DNA of 64,000 nucleotides from Daucus carota subsp. sativus (lineage: Eukaryota > Streptophyta > Magnoliopsida > Apiales > Apiaceae), in NCBI RefSeq assembly GCF_001625215.2, contig NC_030385.2, positions 38,341,598 to 38,405,597 of the forward strand, in the 5' to 3' direction. Under the pieces are notes generated by a model, which did no database searches, was not told where the DNA came from, and saw nothing but the letters and a program-made list of their open reading frames with translations. The position numbers and the translations under genes are program-made. Shown one piece after another: positions 39,438 through 50,912 of the stretch (positions are counted from its first letter, which is position 1; every line of letters starts with the position of its first letter).

Positions 39438-39475
39438 ACTGTTGCATGCATGTAAAAAAATATTGGCACGGCCGC

Positions 39476-39549
39476 ATGAGAGAGATATCGAGGGGGAGAG
39501 GGAGAGGCGGCCGCATGAGAAAGAGATATCGAGGGGGAGAGGGAGAGGC
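39476..39549. repeat. GA-rich tandem duplication
   Basis: Two ~37-bp copies of a CATGAGARAGATATCGAGGG unit followed by GGAGAGGGAGAGGCG, adjoining the donor of the orphan exon. Confidence 0.8.
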
Positions 39550-39553
39550 GTAC

Positions 39554-39653
39554 CTTGAGAAGGATCGATGGTAACATTTGTTTGTGACTGCGCTATCACT
39601 CCAAATCTTAACAAGAAGAAGAAGATGAAGATCAAGATCAAAATTTCAGACAT
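39554..39653 (-). pseudogene. Orphan signal-peptide exon-like ORF
   Basis: On the minus strand an ATG at 39653 opens 33 codons, then a GT donor. The peptide is MSEILILIFIFFFLLRFGVI followed by AQSQTNVTIDPSQ: a strong hydrophobic signal peptide with a likely cleavage after an alanine. The mature start weakly resembles the N-terminus of plant LRR receptor kinases of the VIII-2 type (AQ..TTDPSE). No downstream exon follows in the next kilobases; instead there is a GA-rich duplication (39476-39549) and transposon sequence. It may be a stranded first exon or chance; I would not call it a working gene. Confidence 0.25.
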
Positions 39654-39849
39654 GCCAGCGATCCTCTTGTCGAATCCAGAACTTAATATATTTGATACAA
39701 ACCACATAGAAATGAGCTTATGTACCAGGTTGTCGGAACGATTTGGACACGAGTTCACAGTACTTGACACTCCCGTTGAAAATATCAAAGTCCGGGCCAT
39801 ACATAACGTGCTTGTTCGTGACACACTGACACTCGTAAAATAGGAGTCA

Positions 39850-41553
39850 AATCATCGATTCAAAAAAGAAATTCGACTTTTTACAATTTATATGAGAAAT
39901 GTCAAGAAAGACTATTTCACCTACTAACGCAGACTCGACACAAAGGGCCTGCGCACAGAATGTCAATATATACATGTTGATTCCACATCTTTTCATGGAA
40001 TTAGAGCCGTACATGAATTATCAGTTTATCACACAAATTCATAAAATTAAAGAGTAATATTATGAAAAGAAATTTACAACACTTGTTGAGATATCTAGCA
40101 TTATTTTAGATTAAAGTCGACAACCTTGTTAAGAAAGATTAGATGTTATTTTTTTAATTATGCATTGAATGACTGAATAAGCAAGCGCTTCATGATTAGA
40201 TTAAGGACTAATTATACAGCCTAATGAGACCGCTTAATTCAACAAGAAATTTCAATTACCTGCCAACAATTTGGGTTATCAATTTTCGTTCTATGTTGAA
40301 ATTGCTAATTAACCATAATCATTCTTTTGACTTTTTTTTTATAAAAGTTAAAAAAAATCAATGAGATGCCCGGTCCGAAGACGTATCGACATATCAAAAA
40401 ACTAGTTGTTTTAATTCTTTTTACCTAATTTTTAGGTGTACAAATATATACTTCCATTTATTATTTTCAGATTTTTTTCTTTGAATAAAGTTTTAATGTT
40501 TTTATTTTATTTAAAAAATTTTGAAAATAATATATATGAATATATTTTTCCCACTTTAAATCATGTAAAAAATTGAAACAATTATTATTCAAAATGGAGG
40601 GAGTATCAAAAATGGATTGTTGAAAAAATTAAATAGAACGAGTGAGATACCCGGTCGTGGAACTCAGGAGGATATCTCGTTTCTAAATATGTACTCTATG
40701 TAATACTCCTCGAGTGGCCGAATGGGTATGGGGTTGTTAATTTTATCAAAACTGAAAATAACTATTCTTGTCACTTTTTAATCAAAAAAATAAAAAGAAA
40801 TTCCTATGACTTAATATAAAAACTTAGGTATTTTGACCTATCCTCAATCACATTACACTTAACAAAGTACTGTATAGGACAAGAGATAGATGAACAACGC
40901 CGATACCATCGACGAAGCAAAGCTTGGACCCGAGAAAATATTAATGGAGTTTGCGTCTATATTCACTGATAAAGTGAGATCAACAAAAAGAACACAATTT
41001 ATATTCACTGAGATCATCCAGACTTTATAGTCCAGACTATACAAGTGTAACTTCAGAACTCCCTTCCTGCTTGGCCTGAAGTCTGGAGTGTGGAGCAAGA
41101 TCGCTTCATACAAATTGCACATATTAAATAAAACCGCCTTAATTGTTCATATCCTGACTTCCAAAAAAAGAATAGCTGAACAAAACAGTAATATAGCCCT
41201 GACTGCTGGATCTATACGGAATACATAATTCAAAGAGCCTGGTTACAGGTCAAAATTTGCTACACCCGATCTGTAACAAACAAATTGCTACCTAGGCACA
41301 GACTACAACTACAAGTAAAAGATTTAAAGGAAGAAGATAAGAACATATCAGTCAGGGGTCAATGAAGAAGCATTCTCTACACATATACACTAATTATAAA
41401 GATAAAAAAATGGTTTCTACCATTCAGCCTATCTCAAGAATGCCCCTTGGCGAGAGTGTACATTTATAAGTCTTCAAGTATCACCGTCATATTTGGACGT
41501 AGAGTTTATATAGTCATTAAGCCGAGAATTGGCACCTCTTCAATAAATTATTC
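39850..41553. other. Intergenic DNA and PP4 3' flank
   Basis: No recognisable gene. The open frame at 40859-41122 matches no family I know. The last few hundred bases probably were the 3' UTR of the PP4 copy. Confidence 0.45.
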
Positions 41554-43019
41554 TCATAGAAAATAATCAGGTGGTGGCTTTCTGGCAGGAGCTCCTCTTG
41601 ATTCCTGCATTCAATTCACCGACATACAATCATACCACCATTTAACACAAGCTTTATATGTTTTTCTTATTCATTAGAAATATATAATTCATCAATCGGA
41701 GATTTCAGAAATTTCAAATTCTAGTTAATAAGTCCTACAATGTCATTGAGGGAGGCCACCAAAAGGAAAAAAAGTAACCTTCTGAACTTTGATTTTTAAA
41801 TGATATATCACAAAATAAAATATATGCATTCAAGAACCTGTAGGACTTCAAATACACTGAAATACTAAACAGCAATAACAGTAAAAATGCAGCTTCATAA
41901 CTTTGCTTCTTATTACTTAATGGTTGAAAGTTGCATAATATATAATACACCAGGGACGTTATCATGCCATGATACAATTTAAACTTTTCAATCATCACCA
42001 GCTACTAATACCTGAAGAAACCGCACATACTCATTCTCAAACAGCAGTTATAGTACTATGCGAAAATCCATGAGTTTAAACATGACAACAGTTTCAACTA
42101 ATCTGTTAAAAGCACGTTCCCTGCCTCCAAAAGGCATGGCCATGACATTGCTAATCAAACTGACAAGCTATGCTAGCTAGAAACGAAACAGCAGTACACA
42201 TAAAACACAACCCTTAATGTTATTTCACGAACCTGTGGTGCTGCTTCAAAAACACGGAATTTCTTATTAAGATTCTCATCAAGCTCAAGAATGGCGGCTA
42301 CGTTACCACATCTGCAACACATTCAAGCATGAAAAAAGACATTGATTCTCAGATAATTTTGAAGAATAATTTGGATCAGTTGCTAATGTTACCTATAGCA
42401 GTAATTTGGAGCTGACCAGACGGTAACTATCTGGTTATTGAACATCCATTTATAACCTTCCATGACCAATTGATGGGCACGGCATATGTAGTCAATGTTA
42501 TTTGTGCGATTAAAAGCATTAACAACACTGCCACCAAAGAGAAAACCAGCACCACGAGGACTCAAACCCCAACCATCAACAGTATCTTCTGGATCAGACC
42601 ATAGTAGCTCACACATGGCACCATCATGGGGTACTTCTTGCTTTCTAAAGATGGTGCGTATCTGTCATGCAGGGGCGGCTTATGTCAATATAAAGCATCT
42701 ATTAACAGCCAAAACAGTGGGGGTGAGCTCTCAAACCTGGTCTAATGTGGAAATAGACGGAGATAGACCTCCATGAACGGAAAATATCTTGTTCTCAATT
42801 AAAGCTGAAAGACTGTAGACAAACAGTACTTGAATGATTTAGTTTTATAGAGCTTAACAATATTAACATGAACCAAGGAAGTGTTTACAGCAACTTAACA
42901 GAAATTTGTATGCATATCTGCTGTATCTGCCCGGTCAACATACTATGAATAAATATAAATATAATATATATAAACTAAGATACAAACCAAGAGAAACCAA
43001 CCTATATCACATCCACCCC

Positions 43020-43190
43020 TATTATGACATCACCCACCAAGGGCCCACCCTGGCCCCTCTCAATCCACCCTGGGCGCACTAGAGCTTTACCAAGAGCCCA
43101 AACTTGGCCCCATCCCAACCCTACTGGCCCCCATCCAGGCCCACCTCAGAGTTCATCCCCGGGCCCCACAACCCTTCCCATCTCCTTAAT
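43020..43190. repeat. C/G-rich island in PP4 intron
   Basis: About 170 bases of CCC-rich text (GGGCCCACCCTGG, CCCCGGGCCCC) inside an otherwise AT-rich intron. Its composition is unlike anything nearby. The reading frame over it is low-complexity. Confidence 0.6.
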
Positions 43191-43245
43191 TGCATTGGTT
43201 TGTATTTAGTTTTTATTTTAATGACTGTGTATTGGAGTAGGACCC

Positions 43246-43346
43246 TATGTGTGTGTGTGTGTGTGTGAGTGTGTGTGTGACTTGATAAAATGAAGAAGAG
43301 AAATATGTGATCATGCATACACAAACACACACACACACACACACAC
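43246..43346. repeat. (GT)n and (CA)n microsatellites facing each other
   Basis: A GT tract at about 43248-43279 and a CA tract at about 43321-43346, 40 bases apart, capable of pairing as a hairpin. Both lie in the PP4 intron. Confidence 0.85.
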
Positions 43347-44006
43347 TCCATTAACAAAACTAAAAACTTGACAACGCAAATTGATCTACATATTAAAGCA
43401 TCAAACCTAGGAGATGTGGCTCCATTTTTTTGTGATGCTTTAACGAAGTAGTCAGCATGAACAGAAAAATAATTTTTTCACTTTTTACAAAATAATGTAA
43501 GGGCATTACTAGTTTAATTTATGATCTTAACATATGAAAAATGAAACAGAATGTGCAGGTATACTGGTAAAACTAATAGTTTAGGTATATTTGTAGTCTA
43601 TACTGTATTCCGTAATGCAAGACTAATACTAATCTTCTGAGGGAGTATTCAGACCTTAAGTAATCAAATATATCTGTGCAATATCTCCAAACATTGGCAG
43701 ATCCATACTTCCTAAGGCACTCATCGTAGAATCCATAAACCTGGCAGAGAGAACAGTATAAATTCAAGAATAAAAATGCATAACTAAAACATCCAAAGTA
43801 TAGACCAAACCTGAGTGATTTGTCGGCTCTCGTGATTTCCCCTAATTAGTGTTATTCGATCCGGATATCTTACCTGATTCCCACAAAAAACTTTTGTTGG
43901 AAGTTGGAATAGACATAACAAGGGCATATTTGAATGAAAAATTACAAAAAGCAAGCAACTTGAAGAATTCCCTTTTTGCAAATTTGTACACATGCTAAAG
44001 ATGTAA

Positions 44007-44400
44007 GAGCATCTCCAATAGGCTCTCAAATAGGCTCCTAACTCAAGATATAAAGAGGATGATGAAAAATTGAGCTCCAATAGGTTCTTGGTAGCTCTTA
44101 AAAAGCTTAAGAGCCTCTTCTCTCTCCTCTATTTTAAGAGCCATGTAGTAGCTCTTAACTTGTTTTTATTAATAAAAAATTCAAGCTCTTAACTTGTTTT
44201 TATTAATAAAAAATTCAATCCCTCCACTACATGAATTTGAATCTTTGACATAGTGGGTTTAAATTTGAATAAAATATACAATAGTGAGAGGATATAAAGA
44301 GCATTGTTGGAGTTGTCACTCTTAAAATTACACTATATTACTAAAAGCCATATTTTTTATATTATATTTAGGAGCCTACTAGAGGCTGTTGGAGATGCTC
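44007..44400. mobile_element. PIF/Harbinger-like MITE (TAA duplication)
   Basis: A 394-bp element with inverted ends GAGCATCTCCAATAGGCTC and its near-complement, flanked by TAA at 44004-44006 and 44401-44403. Inside, AAGCTCTTAACTTGTTTTTA is tandemly repeated. It lies just upstream of the truncated PP4 copy. Confidence 0.85.
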
Positions 44401-44403
44401 TAA

Positions 44404-45486
44404 AACCTGAGTACTTTTCCAATGAAAAAAACTGAACCGTCATTTGGACTCTCCACATAAACTTTAAAAGAGTAATAATTTACTTCTTAGGGATACTTAC
44501 TGCTGGCATCCTCCAAGAAACATTAAATATGGGTACCCGTATTACATCTTTTGAAGTATATATGTACAGATCATATAGCCAAAAACAATTACATACAACA
44601 CCACAGTAATTGATATGTGATACATAAAATTGGTGAAATCACGTTTCCAATTTAATAATTTGAGATATTCTATCGATCAGGCCATTTGTAAACTTAATAT
44701 ACGGACATCGACATTCTGTAATTAAGCAAAGCCTGTCTTAGCTAACGATGTTTTTGAGAAAATTTATAAACAAAGCCAACATGACCTGTATCAGTCTTTG
44801 AACTATGCATCCCTAAAACTAGGCCTCACCTATTGCGCTAGCACATCACAGCTGCGGAGAGATGCTACACGCTACTATAAGCAAACTCCTTAATAATGTG
44901 ATAGTCTCTTGACCACGCCAACAAAGAGACTTGAGAGTAATTTAGCTTACTAGTGTTAGCATTCCCTAAAATACTAAACTCAGCCGATTTCCCTTCTTGA
45001 GAACTTTATATTCTTGCTTTCATAGCTACCTTTATGTAGTACATGATGTTATTACTTATAGGGTCCTGGTCCCTGGCATGCGACTGCCAGGGACCTCTTC
45101 ACCGGCATATTACTTCCTGGCCGTTGGATTGAAAAATAAAAGTAAGTACAACACATGCTTAAGCTGATGCAAAGAGAATTCAAACTATTCGGACACCAAC
45201 GCCTAGTTTTTCAATATGCTCCATTGCAATAACACCTTCTGAAAATCTTATACAGCAAATCTAAATAACTACAGGATTTCAAATAATTCATCACATTTAT
45301 TAATGAATTTTGTGAATATATTGATTGATAAAGATTTTTGTGAATGCAGGTATAATCATTATTAATAAAATTGGAGTCACTAAAAATTTGTCATCTAAGA
45401 AAAAGTGAGTGTTATCGTGTTCATGAACACACATTATAAAATCCATTTATTTGTACATAAGAATATTGTAAACCATGAGAGTAATA
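44404..45486. other. Intergenic DNA where PP4 5' exons are absent
   Basis: I looked specifically on the minus strand for the GDIHGQF and GDFVDRG exons of PP4 and found none. No other gene seen. Confidence 0.5.
45068..45095. repeat. Perfect 11-bp stem hairpin
   Basis: GGTCCCTGGCA and TGCCAGGGACC are separated by six bases. It is GC-rich in AT-rich DNA and could be a transposon terminus or fold-back. It does not look like a terminator, since no gene ends here. Confidence 0.6.
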
Positions 45487-45738
45487 CTTCCATCCCAAAT
45501 GAGATGAGCCTTTTGCTCCTTTCACACATATTAAGGAGTATTAAATGGTTGTTCGTTTTTCCATTTTTACCCATATTTATTGTGTTGACTTCTTTTGTAT
45601 ATTAACTAGTGATACATTGAAAATGATAAATAAAAGAGGGTGAGTTGTTGCTAAATATGTATTGAAAAGTGAGAGGCTCAAATATTTTGAGATTATTTTT
45701 TTTCCAAAAAGATCATCTCTGATTTGGGATGGAAGGAG
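45487..45738. mobile_element. Stowaway-like MITE
   Basis: A 252-bp element with inverted ends CTTCCATCCCAAATGAGATGA and TCTGATTTGGGATGGAAGGAG, flanked by TA (45485-45486, 45739-45740). Non-coding. Confidence 0.8.
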
Positions 45739-46154
45739 TACTTAGTATATAGCCAGATATCTTTATGATTTTGTATCTCAGTTGGTTGCTCGGTACAGCT
45801 TTTTGATGAAACTCTTGTCTTGTTGAAACTTGAAAACAACACTGCTCAACTAAAACTCCACTATTTAATGCCACCCCGTGATCTAGAATTCTAGATGCAG
45901 TATCCTCATTCAAACAAAAAAAGATTTATTACATTTATATTTATTTCAGCAATTTTGCATTAAATGTCACAAACAAAAAGATTATATGCACATATCTCTC
46001 TGTATGCATAAATCATCTACTCCTTTGTTTTGTATGATAAGCAAAAATGAAACACCACCGAACCCAATATGTGTCTGTCAATCTCTGACATTTGAAAACC
46101 CCTTTTCACCTAAACACCACCTCATTCAAGATTCCTGAAGAAAGGATTTTTAAG

Positions 46155-47866
46155 ATGCTGGAGTTGATCAAGAAACCAAGCAGAAAAAACAGGGGAATTG
46201 TAGTCAAAATGAGGTTTCTGCACAACAAAAAATTTCAATATGAAAACACAACAAAACTGTTTTGTTGCAGATATTTCAAATGGCTTCTTTGGTTTGCTCT
46301 ATCATCTTATTTCTTTGTTTCTTTTCTCATATCACATACCCCTAATCCCGTCAAGCCTGTTTCTTCTTCTTTCTCTAAAGCCTCCATTTCTCGTGCTGTC
46401 ATTGAACCACAAATACCGCAAAGCCATCAAGGTATATATAAATCAAATGTGTGAGTGTTTTTTGTATGTGCAATGCAATTTTCAATTTAAAATTTTAAAA
46501 TAATTTAAAGTTTTTCTTGATTATGATACAAGGGGTTTTGTTTGTTTCAGGCTTATTGAATGGAATGAAGGTGTTTGTGTATGATTTACCCTCAAAATAC
46601 AACAATGCCTGGCTGTCAAACGAGAGGTGCAAAAATCATTTGTTTGCTTCAGAGGTGGCGATACATAAAGCATTATTAACCACCAGTATTCGAACTCTTG
46701 ATCCAACACAAGCTGACTTTTTCTTCGTCCCGGTTTACGTGTCCTGTAACTTCAGCACCATCAATGGATTTCCAGCAATTGGTCATGCCAGGTCGCTTTT
46801 ATCCTCAGCTGTGCACCTCATTTCGACAGAGTATCCGTTCTGGAATCGTAGTCGAGGATCAGATCATGTTTTTGTTGCGTCTCACGATTATGGAGCTTGT
46901 TTTCATGCCATGGTTAGCCACATATATTACAGAATATGCTTGTGCTTCCACAGCATTATTAGTTGTCTCTCTGGGATTAATTTTTCTGATTATAAACTAA
47001 ATCATTCCATCCCAAAATTGTCATGTACTTTGCATGTATTTCCTAACATTTTGTCTCTTGTTTGGGAAACTAGGAAGATGTGGCTATGACTCATGGAATT
47101 CCAGAGTTCATGAGGAATTCAATAATATTGCAAACATTTGGTGTGAAATACAAACACCCTTGTCAACAAGTGCAACATGTAGTTATTCCCCCCTACATTT
47201 CGCCTGTAAGCATACAATCAACGCTTCGAAATTCGCCGATCAATATCCACCGTGACATCTTTGCCTTCTTCAGAGGAAAAATGGAAGTTCATCCCAAAAA
47301 TATCAGTGGACGTTTCTACGGCAAGTAAGTTATCTCTTTCGGTCTCATTTCTTATAATAATTTTTTTGTGAAAAAAGTTGAATTAATTTTTTTTGCATGT
47401 GTTTAGGGGGGTACGGACGAAAATATTAAGAAAGTACGGTAATGACAGGAGATTTTACTTGAAGAGACATAGATTTGCCGGTTACCAGTTAGAGATTCTA
47501 CGCTCAATCTTTTGTTTGTGCCCTCTCGGGTGGGCCCCATGGAGTCCGAGACTAGTTGAGTCCGTCGCATTGGGTTGCGTGCCGGTCATTATAGCAGATG
47601 GTATCCGGTTGCCCTTCTCCTCTGTGGTGAGATGGCCCGAAATATCACTCACGGTGGCTGAGAAGGACGTAGGGAAGCTGGGGGAGATTCTTGAATATGT
47701 GGCCCTGACTAACTTATCAGTGATCCAGAGCAATTTATGGGGCCCGGAGACAAAGCGGGCCCTTCTTTACAATGTGCCGATGGAAGAAGGAGATGCTACG
47801 TGGCAGGTCCTCTCTGCCTTGTCTTCGAGACTAAGTAGGCCCCGCTATAGTGTTTCAAGCGAATAG
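46155..47866 (+). CDS. FRA8: GT47 exostosin-family xylan glycosyltransferase (FRA8/IRX7-like)
   Basis: Four exons, 46155-46431, 46551-46912, 47074-47324 and 47407-47866, encode 449 residues, the usual length (about 448). It is a Golgi type II membrane protein with a short basic cytoplasmic tail, one membrane segment at about residues 40-59 (YFKWLLWFALSSYFFVSFLI), a stem, then the exostosin domain. Close family matches include VFVYDLPSKYNNAWL, QADFFFVPVYVSCNFSTING, HPKNISGRFYGK and CPLGWAPWSPRLVESVALGC. In Arabidopsis, FRA8 is needed to make the reducing-end tetrasaccharide of glucuronoxylan in secondary walls. ATG 46155 was chosen as the first in-frame ATG; the upstream frame extends only through non-ATG codons, and ATG 46209 is an alternative. 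No breaks seen. Confidence 0.94.
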
Positions 47867-48525
47867 AGAGGGGCCACGTTGGACGGAATGATGACATGGA
47901 AGTGAGACCAAGTGAATGCACATTACTTGACTTTAGCTGTTGAGCTGCGATTAAGAATGTGGGTGGGGTATTGTTGGATGACAGGCAGTGAAATGGGGCC
48001 CGCTTGGCCACGGAAGATCGATTCTTGGTCACTTGGGTGTTGGGTAGCTTGCGGTTGGCGATGGCTCATGGGTATGGTTATGGAGACTGCAGATGTGAAG
48101 TTATATGAAAAATATAGAAATTGATTTAAAATTGAATTGATGTTCATTAGAGGAAAACTGAATTGATGTTGAAGATTGAATCGTAACTGATTTTTAAAGA
48201 TTATTTAGAGGCAGTAATTCGAATATATTTTAGAAAGAATTTGAGAGGATAAATGAATTTTGGCTTGAATTCGAATATTTTAGATAAAATTTATTTGTGC
48301 CAAAGTCCAAAAATATAAACATTTGACTCAAGCCTAGAAAGAAAGAATGATGATATTGTAAAAACTAAAAACCACAAGCTATAAAAATGTCCTGAGATTG
48401 AGAGAATTAAACTCGATTTCATTGTTGCCTGAACAGCGAGTGAGAGAGCAGGAAATTAAGAAATGCATTACAGTTTTTAGGCATCAAGTTTCGAGTGTCT
48501 GAAAGGACAGGATGACAACAAAATC
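47867..48525. other. FRA8 3' flank
   Basis: Holds the FRA8 3' UTR. Frames on both strands at 47796-48147 are shadows; no other gene seen. Confidence 0.5.
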
Positions 48526-48532
48526 AAAAAAA
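48526..48532 (-). terminator. RNA polymerase III terminator of tRNA-Tyr
   Basis: Seven T residues on the minus strand begin directly after the mature 3' end of the tRNA, the standard Pol III stop signal. Confidence 0.8.
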
Positions 48533-48620
48533 TCCGACCTGCCGGATTCGAACCAGCGACCTAAGGATCTCTGTTTGAAACAACTACAGTCCTCCGCTCT
48601 ACCAACTGAGCTAAGGTCGG
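48533..48620 (-). tRNA. tRNA-Tyr (GTA) with intron
   Basis: An 88-base gene. The acceptor stem CCGACCT pairs fully with AGGTCGG plus discriminator A. The D arm reads TAGCTCAGTTGGTAGAGC and the T arm carries GGTTCGAATCC (B box). The anticodon GTA is at 48585-48587, followed by G37 and a ~15-base intron before ATCCTTAG, as in plant nuclear tRNA-Tyr genes. No CCA is encoded. Stems are intact, so it should be functional. Confidence 0.96.
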
Positions 48621-49435
48621 GGATGTCCTAATATGAGGTTTTTCGGGATAAATTACAAAAACTTACTATTAAGACATAAATAGATTTGGGCTTGTGGTAA
48701 TAAGCCCATTTTCAATACGAACGTAAGGTTTGGGGTAATAAGCCCATTCTTAATACAAACATGAACTTTGTTTTTGCAACATTTTAATGGTCAATGTGTA
48801 GTGATAAACTCTTACAGTAGCCCGTTGGGCTTTTAGCTGATCATACTGATTGGTCTTTAAGATATTTATTTATTTATACAACTGTATGATTTGAAATATA
48901 AGTAAATCAAACAAAGGCAGAATATTTAAGCTCTGGGTATAAAATTTATATAAAATAATATGATAATTGATATGAGATATTTTATTTTATGTTATTTGTA
49001 TAAATTTGTAATATCATTTCAATCAAAATTTAACACATATTTTAAAAAAAAAATTACCCAATTTTGAGATATTTGAATCAAAATTTGACACATATTTTAT
49101 TAAAAATTTTATATCCAACTTAATTCCGTGTATCAACCGTTTTCCAATCAAATCAGAAGTGTTAAACAGTACATTATACACACCAAATCTCCAAATCATT
49201 TATCAACCACCTTATTTCAACACGCTCCAGTACAAAGCAACAAAATAAACAAACATCATTTCTTTCACTTCCTCATACTTTCTTGGAGGCTTGGACGATC
49301 AACTAACTAATTATCTTGCTTACATTTTGCAGCAAGTGGCCCCGTCTCAAACCATTCCAGTCGCACTGTAACTTTTCAAGTATATCACAAATACATCACT
49401 CATTTAACCCACGCCCACAAATTAAAAAACCCTGG
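48621..49435. other. Intergenic DNA
   Basis: Between tRNA-Tyr and the 3' end of the XTH gene. AT-rich; no gene, RNA or repeat I can support. Confidence 0.5.
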
Positions 49436-50878
49436 TTAACACTCAGGTGTATGCTTATGGTCTCTCCTAGAATCCTGGCAATAATCATACACCTTATAGT
49501 TCCTCTGCACCCATGCCATTGCTGCGTACTGCTGCCGACTAAGGCCACCAGTTCTTGCCGGAGAGGCCGAGGCGGGGCGACAAGATGCTGGAGCACTAGT
49601 TCCACATCCAGCTATCTTGAAGCTGTTGTACTTTCCTACAAATGGTTGATATCTGTAATCTGCTTTGTATTTTCCTCCTTCTGTGGCCCATGATGAAGCA
49701 TCCCAAATCGAACCATAAGCCCACATAGGCTTCAGTGGAAATGTTTCATCAGATTTTCTCGCGTATCTTCTAATCGGCACATCATCCACCAAAAATCTGC
49801 ACTCATGATCAAATATTATCCTGTCAACACTCATGACTCATCACCTGGTGATAAGATGGTGAAAGCAACTGAGCAAGAGTGCAAGACTCATGAAGTGATA
49901 TGTGTGTATTGTGACACATGCATATGACTCCAGAATCTAATTACAATTTTTGGAGAAAATATTTTTTTATGTGTCGACAAAAAACAAAATTTTTGACTAG
50001 TATAAAATATTAATCATATGCTATGATAAAATGAAAACCAATAATTATATATTCTACCTACCTTTACCTGCTAAATCTTTTGTTTTATCATACAGATTTT
50101 GTTAACACGTATACCCCACATATACGTGTTTTTATTGCATGCATGGAATATGTCTGTGACATAAATATGTAGAGATGAAAAATTGGGAGGCCATGAAGAA
50201 GATTAATTATATGGATAAAAATAGAGGGAAAATATTACATGATTTCAGAAGGGTTCCACAGAATAGCATAATTGTGAAAATCTTTGGTGGGATCGAACCA
50301 GAGATGAAACTTCATCTCCCTCCCAGTAACAGTAGTTCCATCCCCACTTCCTTTCATCCACACATTTGTTTGAAGTGTATAAGGCTTGCCTGGAGTTGTT
50401 CCTAGGAACTCAAGATCAATCTCATCATGATCTCCTGGGTAGGCTTCATTGTTTGATAACTGACAAAGTCACAATATATACCAATTTTATTTGTTATCAA
50501 TGATTTTCAATCAATCACTTTCATCATCAATAAATTAGTAAACAGTAGGTATCTGATTGATACTTACGTAGAAACAAGTAATGACTCCTGCTGTGTAACC
50601 TGCTTGGAGCTTCATAGCAACACCAAAGTAACCGGATTTGTACGAATTAATTGATTTGAAACCACTTCCTACATTTGTAAATAAAATAACATAATTAACT
50701 TTAGATATATATATATATATATATATTTCTGCATGTATATTTAATTTGAGCATGACAAATATAAACATGCAAATTAATGTTGCACCAAGTGTGTAAGTGT
50801 TGTTCTACTAAGCTGCAGCACATGCCACATAGGGAGAGGGGAGGGGGGAGGGGGAGAGAGAGGAAGAGGAAGAGGGAG

Positions 50879-50912
<34 letters not shown>

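Larger units (their letters stand above)
41554..43873 (-). pseudogene. PPX: Protein phosphatase 4 catalytic subunit, 5'-truncated copy
   Basis: Six exons keep frame and GT-AG borders: 43811-43873, 43655-43740, 42737-42812, 42393-42661, 42233-42311, 41554-41604 (stop TGA), for 207 residues. They read [53 protein letters not shown], the block [32 protein letters not shown], and the ending ESRGAPARKPPPDYFL with the C-terminal leucine that is methylated in PP2A-type enzymes. This is the PP4/PPX type rather than PP6 or PP2A. The family is about 305 residues, so exactly the first ~98 are missing, including metal-binding GDIHG and GDFVDRG. I find no trace of them up to the FRA8 gene at 46.1 kb. A MITE sits 130 bases upstream of the first retained exon. 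The rest is undamaged, so truncation is recent or the exons moved elsewhere. Confidence 0.82.

Noticed and set aside
45113..46080. Possible missing 5' exons of PP4 between the MITE and FRA8
   Set aside because: No frame encoding GDIHG or GDFVDRG on the minus strand was found; one Stowaway-like MITE occupies part of the interval.
46521..46709. Minus-strand frames overlapping FRA8 exons (also 47482-47733)
   Set aside because: Antisense shadows of well-matched GT47 exons.
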